64,000 bases of DNA from NCBI GenBank assembly GCA_963714205.1, contig CAVQNQ010000002.1, forward strand, positions 2,046,001 through 2,110,000, in the 5' to 3' direction. A program made the translations under genes and the position numbers. The DNA is from CAVQNQ01 sp963714205 (GTDB lineage: Bacteria; Acidobacteriota; Terriglobia; Bryobacterales; Bryobacteraceae). How positions within the stretch are numbered: the stretch's first letter is position 1; every line of letters begins with the position of its first letter. The notes below the pieces were generated by a model. The model worked only from the letters and a program-made list of their open reading frames with translations. It did no database searches and had not been told where the DNA came from. Of this stretch, positions 62,530 through 64,000 are shown piece after piece.

Positions 62530-63462
62530 ATGGTCAAGCGCTCCGGAATTCTAGAAAGCGAGCCCGTTCTGATCGCCCGCATCGCCCGGCGGGCGGTGGC
62601 GCCGCGCGCGCGCGGGCTGATTCTGGGAATCGGGGACGACTGCGCCATCTTCCGTCCGCGCGGACATGCCCACGACCTGCTGTTCACCACCGACATGCTG
62701 ATCGAGGACGTCCACTTCACGGCTTCTTCCGCCAGCCCCGCGGATCTGGGCTGGAAAGCGCTGGCGCGCGGGCTGAGCGATATCGCGGCCATGGGCGGAG
62801 AGCCGCGCTTCTGCCTGCTCTCCCTGGCCCTTCCGCCGCATTCCGGGACCCGCTGGGTGGATGGCTTCTATCGGGGATTATTGCGCCTGGCCGGGCGCGC
62901 CGGCACGCCTCTGGCGGGCGGCGACCTGGGCCACGCCGAAAAACTGGTCTGCGACATCGTGGTGTGCGGCGCCGTGCCACGCGGAACGGCCCTGCGCCGC
63001 GACGGAGCGCGCGCCGGGGATGCTATCTACGTTTCGGGCCGGCTAGGAGTATCCGCTCTGGGTTTGGTCCTGCGCCGCGGGAAAGCCTGGCGCCGCCACC
63101 TGCGCCCCGAGCCGCGCCTGGCGCTGGGCCGCTTCCTCCGCGAGCGCCTCGGCGCCACCGCCTGCATGGATCTCAGCGACGGCCTTTCGCTCGACCTGCG
63201 CCGCCTGGCTGAGGCTTCCCGGCTATCGGCCGAGATCGAAGCTCCGCCGCTCTATCCCGGCGCGAGCCTCGACCAGGCGCTCCACGGCGGCGAAGATTAC
63301 GAGCTTCTGTTCACCGTGCCCCCGCGCATTCACGTGCCCGAGAACTTCGAAGGCCTGCCTCTCACGCGCATCGGCTGGATGCGCCGGGGCCATCCGGGGA
63401 TGGTCAAACTGGACGGCCGCATCCTCGAACCGCTCGGGTACGACCACCTGCGGCAGGCTTGA
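62530..63462 (+). CDS. thiL: thiamine-monophosphate kinase
   Basis: A 310-residue ThiL, which converts thiamine phosphate to the active diphosphate. ILGIGDDCAIFRPRG and FTTDMLIEDVHF provide the magnesium-binding aspartates, ARGLSDIAAMGGEP and PLAGGDLGHAEKLV follow, and CMDLSDGLSLDLRRLAEAS and HGGEDYELLFTVP are diagnostic. Start ATG at 62530. No thiamine riboswitch was seen in the 142-bp divergent spacer to the cold-shock gene. Confidence 0.96.
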   Translation: MVKRSGILESEPVLIARIARRAVAPRARGLILGIGDDCAIFRPRGHAHDLLFTTDMLIEDVHFTASSASPADLGWKALARGLSDIAAMGGEPRFCLLSLALPPHSGTRWVDGFYRGLLRLAGRAGTPLAGGDLGHAEKLVCDIVVCGAVPRGTALRRDGARAGDAIYVSGRLGVSALGLVLRRGKAWRRHLRPEPRLALGRFLRERLGATACMDLSDGLSLDLRRLAEASRLSAEIEAPPLYPGASLDQALHGGEDYELLFTVPPRIHVPENFEGLPLTRIGWMRRGHPGMVKLDGRILEPLGYDHLRQA

Positions 63463-63594
63463 GCCGGGGGCGGCGCACACCGGGCGCAACCCGCGGGGAA
63501 CCGATTCCGTCTTACACTAGTTAGTCTCATCGATATAGAAGGGCGGATGCGTGCGCCCGCGTCAATGCGGCGCCCGCTTAAATTGGAGATACGC

Positions 63595-64000
63595 GTGAAT
63601 TATTTTTCAGTAAAGCTGTCGAGAATGCTGCTGGCCTTGGCGGGCACCTTGTGCCTGGCGCAAACCCCCCCCGTTTCGTTTACGATCACCACCGTGGCGG
63701 GCAACGGCACATCCGGATTCACGGGGGACGGCGCTGTGGCGACCAACGCGGAGCTTGCTCTGCCCACACAGGTCTGGTGGGCCGGCGGCAACGCCTATAT
63801 CGCCGACGAGAATAACAACCGGATCCGCGAGTTGTCCGGCGGGAACATCAACACCATAGCCGGCGACGGCACCGCCGGGAATAACGGCACTGACGGCAAT
63901 CCTATCGATTTGGAATTCGACGGTCCCGCCGGTATTGCCGTGGACTCCAAGAACAACATTTATGTGTCCGATACCGGGAACAACCTGCTCTGGAAGATCT
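63595..64000 (+). CDS. secreted NHL-repeat protein (3' end beyond window)
   Basis: Starts with GTG at 63595 after a GGAG ribosome site at 9 bases. A signal peptide (SRMLLALAGTLCLAQ) is followed by NHL beta-propeller repeats of about 55 residues: ITTVAGNGTSGFTGDGAVAT, then YIADENNNRIREL, INTIAGDGTAGNN and IYVSDTGNNLLWKI. The GDGG-like turn and ADxxNNRIR signature are typical of the large NHL-repeat surface proteins of Solibacter-like Acidobacteria. The frame runs open to the end of the window, 135 codons. Function is unknown. Confidence 0.9.
   Translation, partial: MNYFSVKLSRMLLALAGTLCLAQTPPVSFTITTVAGNGTSGFTGDGAVATNAELALPTQVWWAGGNAYIADENNNRIRELSGGNINTIAGDGTAGNNGTDGNPIDLEFDGPAGIAVDSKNNIYVSDTGNNLLWKI

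Overview
The window is a 64 kb stretch of high-GC, densely coding chromosome. It most likely comes from an acidobacterium of the Solibacter/Bryobacter type. The clues are a carboxypeptidase-regulatory-like TonB receptor, an NHL-repeat secreted protein, many secreted glycoside hydrolases, Omp85/LptE/TonB genes of a diderm envelope, and a small CxxC protein of a kind I recall from Acidobacteria. No database was searched, so the taxonomic call is inference from gene content. I see no insertion sequence, phage, integrase, rRNA or CRISPR array. One tRNA gene, tRNA-Arg(TCT), is present.

Layout. 1-7.4 kb: a GH51 arabinofuranosidase cut by the left edge, PEP carboxylase, a membrane methyltransferase-like gene, a secreted two-repeat protein and a porin. 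7.6-13.6 kb: a compact plus-strand sugar-alcohol phosphotransferase operon holding a PfkB-family kinase, mannitol-type EIICB, EIIA, a zinc dehydrogenase, Enzyme I and HPr. 14-18.5 kb, minus strand: a CE1 esterase, two abutting PPK2 genes and a frameshifted alpha/beta hydrolase. 18.7-26.3 kb: a small CxxC protein behind a palindrome-rich leader, GH2 and GH35-like glycosidases, a PhaR-like regulator overlapping a phasin, a TPR protein and tRNA-Arg. 26.3-33.3 kb: DUF2103-like, Pcm, NAD-type isocitrate dehydrogenase, a frameshifted membrane/spermidine-synthase-like gene and a TonB-type receptor. 33.4-39.5 kb, minus strand: a split membrane protein, then an Omp85-like / small secreted protein / NtrY-NtrX-like operon. 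39.7-45.8 kb: an RRM protein and a polysaccharide cluster (ligase, three GT4 enzymes, a methyltransferase) with mostly 4-bp overlaps. 45.7-51.8 kb: a JAB-like/TonB fusion, then psd-pssA-ASADH-like-lptE-holA and rpsT. 52-64 kb: a coiled-coil tail-anchored protein, a TonB-dependent receptor, a class IV aminotransferase, a HipA-like kinase, an acidic/basic low-complexity protein, an MltD-like lytic transglycosylase, EF-G2, a cold-shock protein, ThiL and the start of an NHL-repeat protein.

How it fits together. The picture is a soil heterotroph that breaks down plant polysaccharide (GH51, CE1, GH2, GH35-like), takes up sugar alcohols by PTS and larger ligands by TonB receptors, stores polyhydroxyalkanoate and polyphosphate, and invests in envelope and exopolysaccharide synthesis.

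Four loci (near 18218, 29040, 34064 and 57674) each look like one gene broken by a single-base length change, mostly in G/C-rich runs. This points either to base-level assembly errors or to gene decay and should be kept in mind. The most unusual items are the JAB-like/TonB fusion, the PPK2 pair that resembles a split two-domain enzyme, the complete PTS operon with uncertain substrate, two clusters of inverted repeats outside genes, and a 15-residue-period coiled-coil protein.
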